A stretch of DNA of 51,167 nucleotides from Muribaculaceae bacterium. GTDB taxonomy: Bacteria > Bacteroidota > Bacteroidia > Bacteroidales > Muribaculaceae. Numbering within the stretch: position 1 is the first letter of the stretch; every line of letters starts with the position of its first letter. The position numbers and the translations under genes were made by a program. The stretch is from assembly GCA_029061925.1 (NCBI GenBank), contig JAIDRE010000139.1, positions 1-51,167 of the forward strand, read 5' to 3'. The notes beneath the pieces are model-generated. The model searched no databases, was not told the origin of the DNA, and was given only the letters and a program-made list of their open reading frames with translations. Positions 27,304 through 36,013 of this stretch are shown in pieces.

Positions 27304-28668
27304 ATGGCACAAAAACCATCAATCCCGAAGGGAACACGCGACTTCTCGCCAGTTGAAATGGCGCGTCGTAACTATATATTCGATACAATTCGTGACGTAT
27401 TCCGTCTCTATGGCTACCGTCAGATTGAGACTCCGGCAATGGAAAATCTCTCAACCTTGATGGGGAAATATGGCGAGGAAGGTGACAAACTTCTTTTTAA
27501 AATCCTTAACTCAGGAGACTACATGAGGGATGTCGATATGACAATGCTCCGGAATGGTGACCTCAATCGCGTAGCCGCACAGCTTTGTGAAAAGGGTTTG
27601 CGCTATGACTTGACCGTTCCGTTTGCACGCTATGTCGTTCAGCACCGAAATGAAATCACGTTCCCTTTCAAACGTTTCCAGATTCAACCTGTTTGGCGTG
27701 CCGACCGTCCTCAAAAAGGTCGCTATCGTGAATTCTATCAGTGCGATGCCGACGTAGTTGGTTCTGATTCGCTCCTCAACGAAATCGAATTGCTTTCGAT
27801 GATTGATGAAGTGTTCCGCCGCTTGAAAATTAACATTGAAATCAAACTTAACAACCGTAAGGTGCTCGCCGGTATTGCAGAATATATCGGAGCTCCCGAA
27901 AAAATTATTGATATCACGGTCGCTATCGACAAGATTGACAAAATCGGGCTCGATGCTGTTAAGGAAGAACTTGCCGAGCGTGGTTTGTCAGCCGAAGCTG
28001 TTGAAAAGCTTACCCCGGTATTGCTTATCGACGGTACAACCGAGGAGCGCATTGAAAAATTGGCTAAAATCATTGGTGAAACCGAATCGGGTCGTCTTGG
28101 TATTGAAGAATTGAAAACTGTCTTTGACGGTGTGAAAAAAGTCGGCATCGAAGCCCGCATCACTCTTGACGTTTCGCTCGCTCGCGGCTTGAACTACTAT
28201 ACCGGAACAATTATCGAGGTTAAAGCACTCGATGTTGAAATCGGCAGTATCACCGGTGGAGGTCGCTATGACAACCTGACCGGTATTTTCGGACTCAAAG
28301 ATGTGTCGGGCGTTGGTATCTCGTTTGGCGCTGACCGTATCTATGACGTGCTCAACACACTTGATCTATACCCCAAAGATACTCTTGCGGCGGTCGATGT
28401 TATGTTTGCCAATATGGGCGAAAATGAGGCTGCAGTTTCGATGAAGATGCTTCGACAATTGCGCTGTGCCGGCATTGCGGCTGAAATCTATCCCGATGCG
28501 TCAAAAATGCAGAAACAAATGAAATATGCCGATGCTCTCGGTGTTAAATATGTTGCTATCGTGGGCGAGACCGAAGCTGCCGATGGAACCCTTACTCTGA
28601 AAAATATGGCTACCGGCGATCAGCAAACTGTCACACCCGATGAGGCTATTGCGATCATCAAAGCCTGA
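27304..28668 (+). CDS. hisS: Histidine-tRNA ligase
   Basis: 454 residues, a class II synthetase charging tRNA-His. Motif 1 lies in the region after [18 protein letters not shown]. Motif 2 is the [29 protein letters not shown] segment, the His-A motif is [15 protein letters not shown], and motif 3 is [13 protein letters not shown]. The C-terminal anticodon-binding domain begins at about 365 ([12 protein letters not shown]). It lies directly downstream of the two-component genes but is probably independently required; I see no clear promoter in the 39-base gap. Confidence 0.97.
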   Translation: MAQKPSIPKGTRDFSPVEMARRNYIFDTIRDVFRLYGYRQIETPAMENLSTLMGKYGEEGDKLLFKILNSGDYMRDVDMTMLRNGDLNRVAAQLCEKGLRYDLTVPFARYVVQHRNEITFPFKRFQIQPVWRADRPQKGRYREFYQCDADVVGSDSLLNEIELLSMIDEVFRRLKINIEIKLNNRKVLAGIAEYIGAPEKIIDITVAIDKIDKIGLDAVKEELAERGLSAEAVEKLTPVLLIDGTTEERIEKLAKIIGETESGRLGIEELKTVFDGVKKVGIEARITLDVSLARGLNYYTGTIIEVKALDVEIGSITGGGRYDNLTGIFGLKDVSGVGISFGADRIYDVLNTLDLYPKDTLAAVDVMFANMGENEAAVSMKMLRQLRCAGIAAEIYPDASKMQKQMKYADALGVKYVAIVGETEAADGTLTLKNMATGDQQTVTPDEAIAIIKA

Positions 28669-28699
28669 TACACATTATATAATATAGAAATCATCTCTT

Positions 28700-29320
28700 A
28701 TGAAAAAAATATTTACAGTCATCGCCCTTTTGGTTGCTCTGATCGGAACATCGTTTTCTTCATCGGCTCAGTTCCGCTATGGTCCGATGGTAGGCGTTGA
28801 CATCACAACCCTCAAGTTCAAACAAAACCTTGTGACAATTGATCAGAGTGTCGGATATAACGCCGGTGTGCAGTGCGAACTCATGTTCCCCGGCATTGGT
28901 CTTGGCTTGAACTTCGGTTTGCAATATCAGCAACGAGGTGCCATAATGCATCTCGGTCAAAAAGAAATCTGGGCTTCTCAAGGACTTGGTAACGAGCGCA
29001 GTTATCTCCACTATGCCGCCATTCCGTTCAACCTCCGCTTTAAATGGACCCGCATGAATGGGCTTGAAGAATTTATCGCACCATACGCGTTCGGCGGACC
29101 TGTCTTTGGCTTCTTGTTGGCTCACAATAAAGTGCCAGCCCTCAAATATACAGGAGCTGAGGTCGGCCTACAATGTGGTATCGGCTTTGAACTTTACAAA
29201 AAATGGCAGGTTGAGGGTAGCTATATGTGGGGTATGAGCCGTGCTTGCCAAACCAAATTACTCGATGATTTGACCGCTGCCAACCGCGGTTGGAGCGTCA
29301 GAGTAGCCTACCTTTTCTAA
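28700..29320 (+). CDS. Outer-membrane beta-barrel protein (OMP_b-brl type)
   Basis: 206 residues with a signal peptide (MKKIFTVIALLVALIGTSFSSSAQ, about 1-24). The mature protein consists of alternating amphipathic strands (FRYGPMVGVDITTLKF, GLGLNFGLQYQQRG, FNLRFKWTR) and ends in VRVAYLF, the C-terminal aromatic typical of barrels inserted by BAM. It belongs to the small Bacteroidota porin-like group of unknown function. It lies 31 bases after hisS and is followed by an intrinsic terminator. Confidence 0.82.
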   Translation: MKKIFTVIALLVALIGTSFSSSAQFRYGPMVGVDITTLKFKQNLVTIDQSVGYNAGVQCELMFPGIGLGLNFGLQYQQRGAIMHLGQKEIWASQGLGNERSYLHYAAIPFNLRFKWTRMNGLEEFIAPYAFGGPVFGFLLAHNKVPALKYTGAEVGLQCGIGFELYKKWQVEGSYMWGMSRACQTKLLDDLTAANRGWSVRVAYLF

Positions 29321-29367
29321 GTATTCCGCCTCGTAGGGAAAAGTTCTGAAAATTCCACCACGTAGGG

Positions 29368-29384
29368 ACATGCTTTTGGCATGT
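29368..29384 (+). repeat. Small hairpin next to a CGTAGGGA direct repeat
   Basis: ACATGC (29368-29373) and GCATGT (29379-29384) form a 6-pair stem with loop TTTTG. It directly follows the second of two CGTAGGGA copies about 30 bases apart. The pattern resembles short intergenic palindromic units in Bacteroidota; whether it is multicopy cannot be told from one window. Confidence 0.4.
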
Positions 29385-29397
29385 TATAATATATAAG

Positions 29398-29430
29398 AGA
29401 GTTATGCCAATTTTGACATAACTCTTTTTC
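29398..29430 (+). terminator. Terminator after the beta-barrel gene
   Basis: AGAGTTATG (29398-29406) pairs perfectly with CATAACTCT (29417-29425) around a 10-base loop, followed by TTTT. Confidence 0.85.
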
Positions 29431-29439
29431 GTATGAAGC

Positions 29440-29474
29440 AAACAAAAAGACGAATCGGAATTCCAATTCGTCTT
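29440..29474 (-). terminator. Terminator after tRNA-fMet
   Basis: The near-perfect palindrome 29447-29474 (14-base arms with one mismatch, centred on GGAATTCC) is followed on the minus strand by a T-rich run. It is 7 bases past the tRNA 3' end. Confidence 0.8.
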
Positions 29475-29480
29475 CATTAG

Positions 29481-29552
<72 letters not shown>

Positions 29553-29566
29553 ATGTTTTACGAGTG

Positions 29567-29598
29567 CAAAGGTACGGACTTTTAGCTTAATGACCAAA
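29567..29598 (-). promoter_or_regulatory. Promoter of tRNA-fMet
   Basis: On the minus strand TTTG (29598-29595), 20 bases, then TACCTTTG (29574-29567). The -7 box is identical to the one driving tRNA-Asp. Confidence 0.85.
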
Positions 29599-29657
29599 TA
29601 TTTTGGCGTTAAAAAACATTAACCCCTATTTTTAACCTATTTTGTTGACAAAAGCGT

Positions 29658-29665
29658 TATATTTG
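29658..29665 (+). promoter_or_regulatory. Possible -7 box of the 2-hydroxyacid dehydrogenase gene
   Basis: TATATTTG matches TAnnTTTG, 26 bases before the start codon. No TTTG is found 19-21 bases upstream, so the promoter is weak or activator-dependent. Confidence 0.45.
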
Positions 29666-29691
29666 TAAAATCTTATAAAATAGCATTTAAA

Positions 29692-30648
29692 ATGGAAAAT
29701 ATAGTTGTCCTCGACGGATATGTTGCAAATAGCGGTGACCTCTCGTGGGAACCCCTCGCTCAGCTCGGTAAACTTACTGTTTATGACCGAACTCCTTCTG
29801 ATTTGGTTGTAGAACGAGCTGCCGATGCCACAATCATCATTATTAACAAGGTAAATATCACTGCTAAAGTAATGGAGCAGTTGCCCAAACTGCGTTATAT
29901 CGGACTACTGGCAACCGGATTTAATAATGTCGATATTGTGGCTGCACGTGAGCGTGGCATCACCGTAACAAATGTTCCGGCTTACAGCACCGATTCGGTC
30001 GCCCAGAATATTTTTGCCCATCTGTTGAATATCACGAACCGTGTCGCGCTCCATTCCGATAGTGTCAAGCGTGGCGATTGGACCCGTTGCACCGACTTCA
30101 GCTATCGTTTGATCACAATCGAACAGCTTGCCGGCTTGACAATGGGTATATATGCTCTCGGTCATATCGGATTAAAGGTCGCAGAAATCGCCCATGCGTT
30201 TGGCATGAACGTGATCGCACTCACATCGAAACCTCAGGACAAACTCCCCGAATATATAACAAAGGTTGACCGCGACACGCTTCTTAAACAGTCAGATGTA
30301 TTGTCGCTCAATGCTCCATTGACACCCGACAACCGTCACTTTATCAATCGTGAATCACTTGCATTGATGAAGCAGTCAGCAATCCTTTTGAATGCGTCAC
30401 GCGGTCCGTTAATCGACGAAAATGCTCTTGATGAAGCTCTCAACAAGCGACAAATAGCCTATGCCGGACTTGATGTGCTTGAGGTAGAACCGGCGTTGCC
30501 CGATAATCCGCTGTTGTCCAACAAATATTGTGAGATTACGCCCCACATTGCCTGGCAGTCAACCGCCGCCCGCACCCGTCTGCTCGAAACCGTCATCTCA
30601 AACCTCCAGCACTACCTTGACGGTGATCCGGTGAATGTTGTGTCTTAA
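29692..30648 (+). CDS. D-2-hydroxyacid dehydrogenase (glycerate/hydroxypyruvate type)
   Basis: 318 residues. This NAD(P)-dependent family reduces 2-oxo acids such as hydroxypyruvate. The catalytic trio is Arg237 (NASRGPLIDE), Glu266 (DVLEVEP) and His285 (ITPHIAWQS). The substrate loop is LLATGFNNVD (72-81). The dinucleotide fold reads MGIYALGHIG (151-160), so the first Gly of GxGxxG is Ala155. The segment after beta-2 (ALTSKPQ) lacks the Asp that favours NAD, so NADP use is possible (inference). It is monocistronic. An erythronate-4-phosphate or phosphoglycerate dehydrogenase is less likely given the short C-terminus. Confidence 0.85.
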   Translation: MENIVVLDGYVANSGDLSWEPLAQLGKLTVYDRTPSDLVVERAADATIIIINKVNITAKVMEQLPKLRYIGLLATGFNNVDIVAARERGITVTNVPAYSTDSVAQNIFAHLLNITNRVALHSDSVKRGDWTRCTDFSYRLITIEQLAGLTMGIYALGHIGLKVAEIAHAFGMNVIALTSKPQDKLPEYITKVDRDTLLKQSDVLSLNAPLTPDNRHFINRESLALMKQSAILLNASRGPLIDENALDEALNKRQIAYAGLDVLEVEPALPDNPLLSNKYCEITPHIAWQSTAARTRLLETVISNLQHYLDGDPVNVVS

Positions 30649-30707
30649 ATTGAATAATGATTTTCGATGAGAAAGAGTTAACAGATTACCATTTTCACCA
30701 ACGTCGG

Positions 30708-30807
30708 CTTCGTTGAAAACGAAGAATTTAACTAACTCAGTCATGGCTCGAAGAGCCTTGGCTGAGATCATTGACCATCCACCCTCATTACTTCGTCGAC
30801 GACGAAG
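30708..30807. repeat. Cluster of three triloop hairpins
   Basis: (1) CTTCGTT 30708-30714 / AACGAAG 30718-30724, loop GAA. (2) CTCAG plus GGCTC at 30736-30749 pairing with GAGCC plus CTGAG at 30753-30766, loop GAA, with an inner bulge. (3) CTTCGTC 30791-30797 / GACGAAG 30801-30807, loop GAC. Hairpins 1 and 3 are near copies. None is followed by a clear T run. Confidence 0.6.
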
Positions 30808-30828
30808 AACATGTCAGCGATTAATTTT

Positions 30829-30855
30829 GCATTATGCATTATGAATTAATTGAAT
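30829..30855. repeat. AT-rich 7-base-periodic repeat, copy 1
   Basis: GCATTAT-GCATTAT-GAATTAATTGAAT. The last 13 bases (30843-30855) are identical to 50120-50132 inside the cobalamin riboswitch. This is the shorter of two copies in the window. Confidence 0.6.
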
Positions 30856-30862
30856 TTTTTCG

Positions 30863-30870
30863 TAACTTTG
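30863..30870 (+). promoter_or_regulatory. -7 box for the TolC/EmrA/MFS operon
   Basis: TAACTTTG is a consensus -7 element; the -33 region holds TTATG rather than TTTG. It predicts a leader of about 190 bases before the TolC-family gene. Confidence 0.6.
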
Positions 30871-30874
30871 CAGT

Positions 30875-31034
30875 GCAATTCACAAAGAATTGTTGCTAAA
30901 TGAACAGTATATCATATAAGATTGCAACATCATCCCCGAGAGTGACCAACTGGGGATATCTTGAAAACTGGAAAAGCACAGCTCCGGTTGAGACTTGTCT
31001 ATAATCAAGTCTCTCTCAGTTATGTAATCTGAGA
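30875..31034 (+). promoter_or_regulatory. Structured 5' leader of the efflux operon
   Basis: Four inverted repeats lie between the predicted transcription start and the first gene: CAATTC/GAATTG (30875-30891), ATCCCC/GGGGAT (30932-30957), GAGACTTG/CAAGTCTC (30990-31013) and TCTCAG/CTGAGA (31014-31034). The last two abut. There is no T run, so they are not simple terminators. No known riboswitch class was recognised. Confidence 0.45.
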
Positions 31035-31067
31035 AAAATTCATCCAAAACTTCTTTAAATTTACTTT

Positions 31068-32381
31068 ATGAACAATCTTCGATTGCTCACAGGATTATTG
31101 TTAATAGTTCTGTCGAGCGGCGGAGTGTGTGCTTATGGTCAATCGGTTATTACTCTTGAATATATTTTTGAGACTGCCGAAGCCAATAGTGCGCAGCTTC
31201 GACCATCAGTCACCGCTCAGACTGAAGCCGAGCGGGAAATCAGTGTAGCCCGTGTAGGGCGTCTGCCTGAAATCAATGCATCGCTGTCATTAAGTTATAT
31301 CGGTGACGGATTTACAACCAAACGCAATTTCAGCGATTATCAGAAAGCTCCGATTCCGCATTTCGGTAACGGACTTACAGTTAATATTACACAGCCTGTT
31401 TATACCGGCGGGGCTGTAACAAGTGCCATCGAACTTGCCGAACTGAAATCTACTGCTGCAAGATATGCCGCAGACTTTCAACGCGACAACATCCGCTTTC
31501 AACTCACCGGTTTATATCTTGATATCTATAAGTGCAATAATTTAAGAAGCGTTGTAGAAAAAAATATAACTGCAGCGCAAAAGGTACTTCAAGAAATGAG
31601 AGCAAGATATGAGCAGGGTACTGCATTGCAAAACGACATCACCCGATATGAATTACTCGTCTCAAATCTTGAACTTCAGTTGGTTAAAATCAATAATACG
31701 ATTGGTATTCTAAACACCAACCTTGTGACGATTGCCGGGTTGCCCGAAAATACAGTTATAGTGCCTGACAGTACGATTCTTGCCCGTTCTTTGCCGAAGG
31801 ATGGTGCAGCATGGTGGCAGGCTGAAGCTGAGCAAAATTCGCCATCGCTCAGCCTCGCCCGTTCAGGAGTTGATATAAGTAGAAAGGCAGAGTCACTGGT
31901 GCGTTCAGAACGTATGCCTAAGATTGGTTTACAGGCGGCATGGAACGTTGACGGACCGATACTCGTAGAGGTTCCGCCAATCAACCGAAATCTGAGTTAC
32001 TGGTATGTCGGGGTCGGAGTTAGCTATAATATTTCATCACTCTATAAGACCAATAAATCGCTTGCTAAAAGTCGCGCTGCCACGCAGCAGGCTCTTGAGC
32101 AATTTGATGTGGTGCGAGAAAACCTGTCGCTTGCTGTCAATGCTGACCACGTCCGTTATCTCGAAGCCTACGAGGAGCTTAAAACACAACAGAAAAGTGT
32201 GGAACTTGCAGAGCGGAACTATAACACCACCTCGACACGTTATTCAGCCGACATGGCGTTAATAACCGATATGCTTGATGCAGCAAACTCAAAACTCGAT
32301 GCTGAGCAACAACTTGTCAATGCCCGCATCAACATCATTTACTATTATTACAAACTCTTGTTTACATCAGGAAAGATATGA
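31068..32381 (+). CDS. TolC-family outer-membrane efflux protein
   Basis: 437 residues with a signal peptide (about 1-25, ending CAYGQS). Two outer-membrane efflux repeats form the trimeric channel. The long amphipathic helices (ETAEANSAQLRPSVTAQTEAEREISVARVGRLPEIN; later AESLVRSERMPKIGLQAAW and DAANSKLDAEQQLVNARINIIYYYYKLL) match TolC/OprM. It is the first gene of a three-gene exporter operon and overlaps the EmrA-like gene by 4 bases. It provides the outer-membrane exit duct for the pump; the drug or metabolite is unknown. Confidence 0.92.
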   Translation: MNNLRLLTGLLLIVLSSGGVCAYGQSVITLEYIFETAEANSAQLRPSVTAQTEAEREISVARVGRLPEINASLSLSYIGDGFTTKRNFSDYQKAPIPHFGNGLTVNITQPVYTGGAVTSAIELAELKSTAARYAADFQRDNIRFQLTGLYLDIYKCNNLRSVVEKNITAAQKVLQEMRARYEQGTALQNDITRYELLVSNLELQLVKINNTIGILNTNLVTIAGLPENTVIVPDSTILARSLPKDGAAWWQAEAEQNSPSLSLARSGVDISRKAESLVRSERMPKIGLQAAWNVDGPILVEVPPINRNLSYWYVGVGVSYNISSLYKTNKSLAKSRAATQQALEQFDVVRENLSLAVNADHVRYLEAYEELKTQQKSVELAERNYNTTSTRYSADMALITDMLDAANSKLDAEQQLVNARINIIYYYYKLLFTSGKI

Positions 32382-33412
32382 CACATCGCAGTAAAAAAAT
32401 ACTCTCTTATATAATCACAATCGTAGTAATCGTTTCAGCCGGTATCTGGGTTGCTTCACGATTTATTCATCTCGGTAACGTTGAGTTTACCGATAATGCT
32501 CAGGTACGTCAGCAGATTGTACCAGTAAATAGCCGTGTTCAAGGCTATATTAAAGAAATACTCTTCAACGAGTATGAGCAGGTAAAGAAGGGTGATACAC
32601 TTGTTATAATCGACGATGCTGACCTGCGCCTCAATGTCGCTCGTGCTCGTGCCGACTATCAGAATGCTCTTGCCGGACGTGATGTTGCTCACCGCTCGGT
32701 TACATCAGCTTCGGCTAATGTCGCTGTCAGCGAGGCTTCAATTGCCGAGGCAAAGGTCGTTATGGAAATGGCTGCCACCGATTTGGCTCGTTATGAAAAG
32801 CTTCTCTCTCAGGACGCCGTGACACGTCAGCAGTATGACGGAGCAAAGACTGATTATGAAGCAAAGAAAGCACGTTATGAAATGCTTTCACGTCAGCGCT
32901 CAGCAACCTCAACAGTGGTGGATGTAAACCGTCAGCGCATATCTCAGTCAGAAGCCGGCATTGAATTGGCACAGGCACTTCTTGAAACCGCTGAGCTAAA
33001 TCTAAGCTATACAGTTATTACAGCTCCTTGCGATGGTTATACTTCGCGCAAAGAGATACAGGTTGGTCAACTCGTTCAACCCGGTCAGACCCTTCTTGAC
33101 ATTGTAGATTCCAACGATATATGGGTCACAGCCAATTATAAAGAAACTCAACTTCATCACATAGAGCCTGGTAGCAATGTTGAGATAAAGGTTGATGCAA
33201 TTCCCGATGTTACATTCCACGGCACTGTTAAGTCCATCTCTACGGCAACAGGAGCTTCGTTATCATTGTTGCCTCAGGATAACTCAGCAGGCAATTTCGT
33301 AAAAGTGCGTCAGCGCGTTCCGGTCAGAATAGAGTTCAGTGCAGAAAATAAGCCGGAAAATATGGCTAAATTGCGTGCCGGAATGAATGTAGAATGTTTT
33401 GTGAAATACTGA
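32378..33412 (+). CDS. HlyD/EmrA-type periplasmic adaptor
   Basis: 344 residues. An N-terminal membrane anchor (about 9-28) is followed by a split lipoyl/barrel-sandwich domain (VNSRVQGYIKEILFNEYEQVKKGDTLVIID; later LSYTVITAPCDGYTSRKEIQVGQLVQPG). A helical hairpin (about 85-210) reaches toward TolC, and a beta-barrel domain contains NDIWVTANYKETQLHHIEPG, an EmrA hallmark. It bridges the inner-membrane MFS pump and the TolC-like channel. Its start overlaps the TolC gene by 4 bases and it ends 1 base before the MFS gene. Confidence 0.93.
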   Translation: MTHRSKKILSYIITIVVIVSAGIWVASRFIHLGNVEFTDNAQVRQQIVPVNSRVQGYIKEILFNEYEQVKKGDTLVIIDDADLRLNVARARADYQNALAGRDVAHRSVTSASANVAVSEASIAEAKVVMEMAATDLARYEKLLSQDAVTRQQYDGAKTDYEAKKARYEMLSRQRSATSTVVDVNRQRISQSEAGIELAQALLETAELNLSYTVITAPCDGYTSRKEIQVGQLVQPGQTLLDIVDSNDIWVTANYKETQLHHIEPGSNVEIKVDAIPDVTFHGTVKSISTATGASLSLLPQDNSAGNFVKVRQRVPVRIEFSAENKPENMAKLRAGMNVECFVKY

Positions 33413-33413
33413 T

Positions 33414-35024
33414 ATGGCTGACTGGCACGCCCCTCAGGGACCGTTTGACATACCTGATGTCCCCAATTACATTCCCCGTAAACTAAAGCCCTATCTGTTT
33501 ATATTTTTTGTACTGATAGTCCAGTTTTCGGGCGGAGTATATCTTGCCGCTGCCTCGGATATGGTAGGTGCGACTGCTTTAATGCAGGAGGATATTCTGA
33601 TGGCGGGATATGCCTCGCTGATAGGAATGGCTATAAACTTTGCCGTGATGTTTCGCATAAAGTTTAGGTTCTCGACCCGATTGCAACTTTTGGTGTCTGC
33701 TGCGGTATTGATAGTCGCCAATTTAATATGTGCACATACAGCATGTGTGCCATTATTGGTGGTAACCTGTTTTATTGCAGGGTGGTTCCGTATGCAGGCA
33801 ACATTTGCATGTAATTCAACTATTCAGCTTTGGCTCACTCCCGTGCGAGATATGGCAATATTTTTCTGCTATGTTTATATTATAGTTGACAGCGTAATTC
33901 AGCTTAGTGGTATCGCCACGATTTACACTGCGTTTTTCTCTCAATGGGAATATATGCACTGGATTATGGTTGGATTGCTCGCACTTATGATGCTGATGGT
34001 AATGATTCTTGTAAAACCTGTAAGAGGTCCGATGTTCATTCCTTTGCTTGGAATTGACTGGATAGGAGCAATTCTTTGGGCAGGATTTATGATGTGTTTC
34101 ACATTCATCTGCGTTTATGGCAACTATTACGATTGGTGGGATGCTGTAGAAATTAGAGGAGCAACTTTAATCGGGCTTGCTTGTCTCGGTATAAATCTAT
34201 GGCGAGCCTCGTTCCTTCATCATCCTTATATAAGCTTTCAGGCGATGAAGAACCGAAATGTAATTCGCGCAACCGGAATTTATCTTGTCTTTTTCACACT
34301 CATTGCGACAGAGCACGTTTTTGAACACAGCTATGCCGCCACTGTTCTCGGCTTTGACGAAACAAACCTTATTGACCTCAACTGGTATGTGTTTGCCGGA
34401 ATAATTGCCGGATGTGCTTTTACCTATTTCACTTTCGCCCTGCGGAAATGGAGATACAAAACTATGACCGCCATAGGTTTTGCTCTCGCGATAGTATATC
34501 TTGCTTACTTCTACTTCTTTATTGACTATGGCGTTGAGAAGGAAATGCTGTTTATACCCTTGTTCTTCCGTGGCGCAGCTTCAGTAATTATCTCGATTGT
34601 ATTCTTGACCTCGATAGTACAAAGTGGTTTACCATTTCAGGTATTTCCTCAAGCCCTTACTATCAACGGCTTCACAGGCGCAGTGATGGGCGCAACGTTC
34701 GGACCTGCTGTCATAGGAGAATTTCTCTGTCACACAATGGCTAAAAATGCGACACTCCTTGGAGTTAGTATCACCAATACGAACCCCGATATTATCCATG
34801 CTCTGCTTGGTCAGTTATATGGGACGGTGCAGATTCAGGCATTAGTCGTGTCAATGAAAGAGATCTATGGGTGGTTACTTATTGTTGCACTCGCATCTTT
34901 GACAGTGATTCTATTAAGTTTTGGTCCTGTAAGGCCGTTTGCAATCTTTCCGAAATGGAGTAAAATTCGCCATATTGTCAAACACTTGGTTAGAACAAAT
35001 AAAAGTTATTTGACAATGCAGTGA
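33414..35024 (+). CDS. MFS-type efflux transporter (DHA2/EmrB-like, divergent)
   Basis: 536 residues with about 14 hydrophobic helices, the number expected for the DHA2 family that works with EmrA adaptors. The classical MFS motif A is hard to see. The sequence has many aromatics and acidic residues in loops (NYYDWWDAVEIRG, IDYGVEKEM), so the assignment rests on size, topology and operon position. It is the third gene of the exporter operon, translated from an ATG one base after the EmrA stop. Its stop lies within 2 bases of the convergent glycosyltransferase stop. The substrate is unknown. Confidence 0.82.
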   Translation: MADWHAPQGPFDIPDVPNYIPRKLKPYLFIFFVLIVQFSGGVYLAAASDMVGATALMQEDILMAGYASLIGMAINFAVMFRIKFRFSTRLQLLVSAAVLIVANLICAHTACVPLLVVTCFIAGWFRMQATFACNSTIQLWLTPVRDMAIFFCYVYIIVDSVIQLSGIATIYTAFFSQWEYMHWIMVGLLALMMLMVMILVKPVRGPMFIPLLGIDWIGAILWAGFMMCFTFICVYGNYYDWWDAVEIRGATLIGLACLGINLWRASFLHHPYISFQAMKNRNVIRATGIYLVFFTLIATEHVFEHSYAATVLGFDETNLIDLNWYVFAGIIAGCAFTYFTFALRKWRYKTMTAIGFALAIVYLAYFYFFIDYGVEKEMLFIPLFFRGAASVIISIVFLTSIVQSGLPFQVFPQALTINGFTGAVMGATFGPAVIGEFLCHTMAKNATLLGVSITNTNPDIIHALLGQLYGTVQIQALVVSMKEIYGWLLIVALASLTVILLSFGPVRPFAIFPKWSKIRHIVKHLVRTNKSYLTMQ

Positions 35025-35025
35025 C

Positions 35026-35988
35026 TTAATTTAGCAATGATTTTTCGATGGCATATCGGGGACGGTGTTTAACCTCGATGAAGATTTTGCCGATGTATTC
35101 GCCGACTATTCCGATTGCTATCAGAATAAGGCTGCCGAGGAACCAGACTGAGAGCATTAGGGAGGTCCAACCGGGAACGACACTGTCGCCAAACCAATAA
35201 GATCCCAAGATATAGAGGGCTACGATGATGTCGATTAGCAGTAATGATATTCCCGTCAGGAAAATCCATCGCATCGGACGTGCCGAGAACGATGTTATGC
35301 CGTCAATCGAGAAGCTCAACATCTTTGAGAGCGGATATTTTGATTCGCCAGCCACACGCGGATTACGGACGTAGGTCACAATCGCCGTCTTTAGTCCGAT
35401 TAACGGGATAATTCCTCTCAAAAACAGATTTTGTTCACCATATTCCGATAATAACTTCAAAGCACGGTTGCTCATTAAACGGTAGTCGGCGTGGTCATAT
35501 ACGGTTTCGAGTCCCATGCTGTTTTGGAATGAGTAGAAGCCGTGGGCGGTCACTCGTTTGAACCATGTGTCGGACTCTCGTGACGATCTGACGCCAAAGA
35601 CTATTTCGGCGTCATCGTCACGATATTTTTTTACCATTTCGACTATCGCTTCAGGGTCATCCTGCAAGTCGGCATCGATAGATACAGCGATGTCGCAGTG
35701 ATCCATTGCGGTCATCAGTCCGGCGAGGAGTGCGTTCTGATGACCTCGATTATGAGCAAGTGAAATTCCTTTCAGTCGGCTATCTTTTGAGTGGAGTTGC
35801 TCAATCGTTTCCCATGTCAAATCGCGACTTCCATCGTTGACACATAAAATATAGCTGTCATCGCCAATCAACGACTCTGCGCTCATTTGGTCAAGCAGAT
35901 TCAAAAGCGCGTCAGCCGTGATCGGCAGTGCTTTTTCTTCGTTATAGCAGGGAACGACTATAGCCAGTCGTGGAGTTTTGGAAGTCAT
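35026..35988 (-). CDS. Family 2 glycosyltransferase with two C-terminal membrane helices (GtrB/DPM1-like)
   Basis: 320 residues. The GT-A domain has VVPCYNEEKALP (about 10-21), CVNDGSRD, GHQNALLAGL, and the metal motif SIDADLQDDPE, with ITSFSARPMRW before the membrane part. Two membrane helices (about 238-260 and 270-295) are typical of enzymes that load a sugar onto polyprenyl phosphate (GtrB, ArnC, DPMS) for later transfer outside the cytoplasm. The sugar cannot be predicted. It is 25 bases after the AGCS symporter gene on the same strand. Confidence 0.9.
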   Translation of the reverse strand: MTSKTPRLAIVVPCYNEEKALPITADALLNLLDQMSAESLIGDDSYILCVNDGSRDLTWETIEQLHSKDSRLKGISLAHNRGHQNALLAGLMTAMDHCDIAVSIDADLQDDPEAIVEMVKKYRDDDAEIVFGVRSSRESDTWFKRVTAHGFYSFQNSMGLETVYDHADYRLMSNRALKLLSEYGEQNLFLRGIIPLIGLKTAIVTYVRNPRVAGESKYPLSKMLSFSIDGITSFSARPMRWIFLTGISLLLIDIIVALYILGSYWFGDSVVPGWTSLMLSVWFLGSLILIAIGIVGEYIGKIFIEVKHRPRYAIEKSLLN

Positions 35989-36013
35989 AGGAATTGGAAT
36001 TTAAAATTAGAAT

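Larger units (their letters stand above)
30649..31067 (+). other. 420-base intergenic region with hairpins, repeat and efflux promoter
   Basis: No coding sequence is supported. It holds three stem-loops (30708-30807), a GAATTAATTGAAT-type repeat (30829-30855), a -7 box (30863-30870) and a structured leader (30875-31034) before the exporter operon, each listed separately. Confidence 0.7.

Noticed and set aside
28700-29320. Functional link of the beta-barrel protein to hisS
   Set aside because: Only the 31-base spacing suggests it; there is no biochemical connection, so it is annotated as an independent envelope protein.
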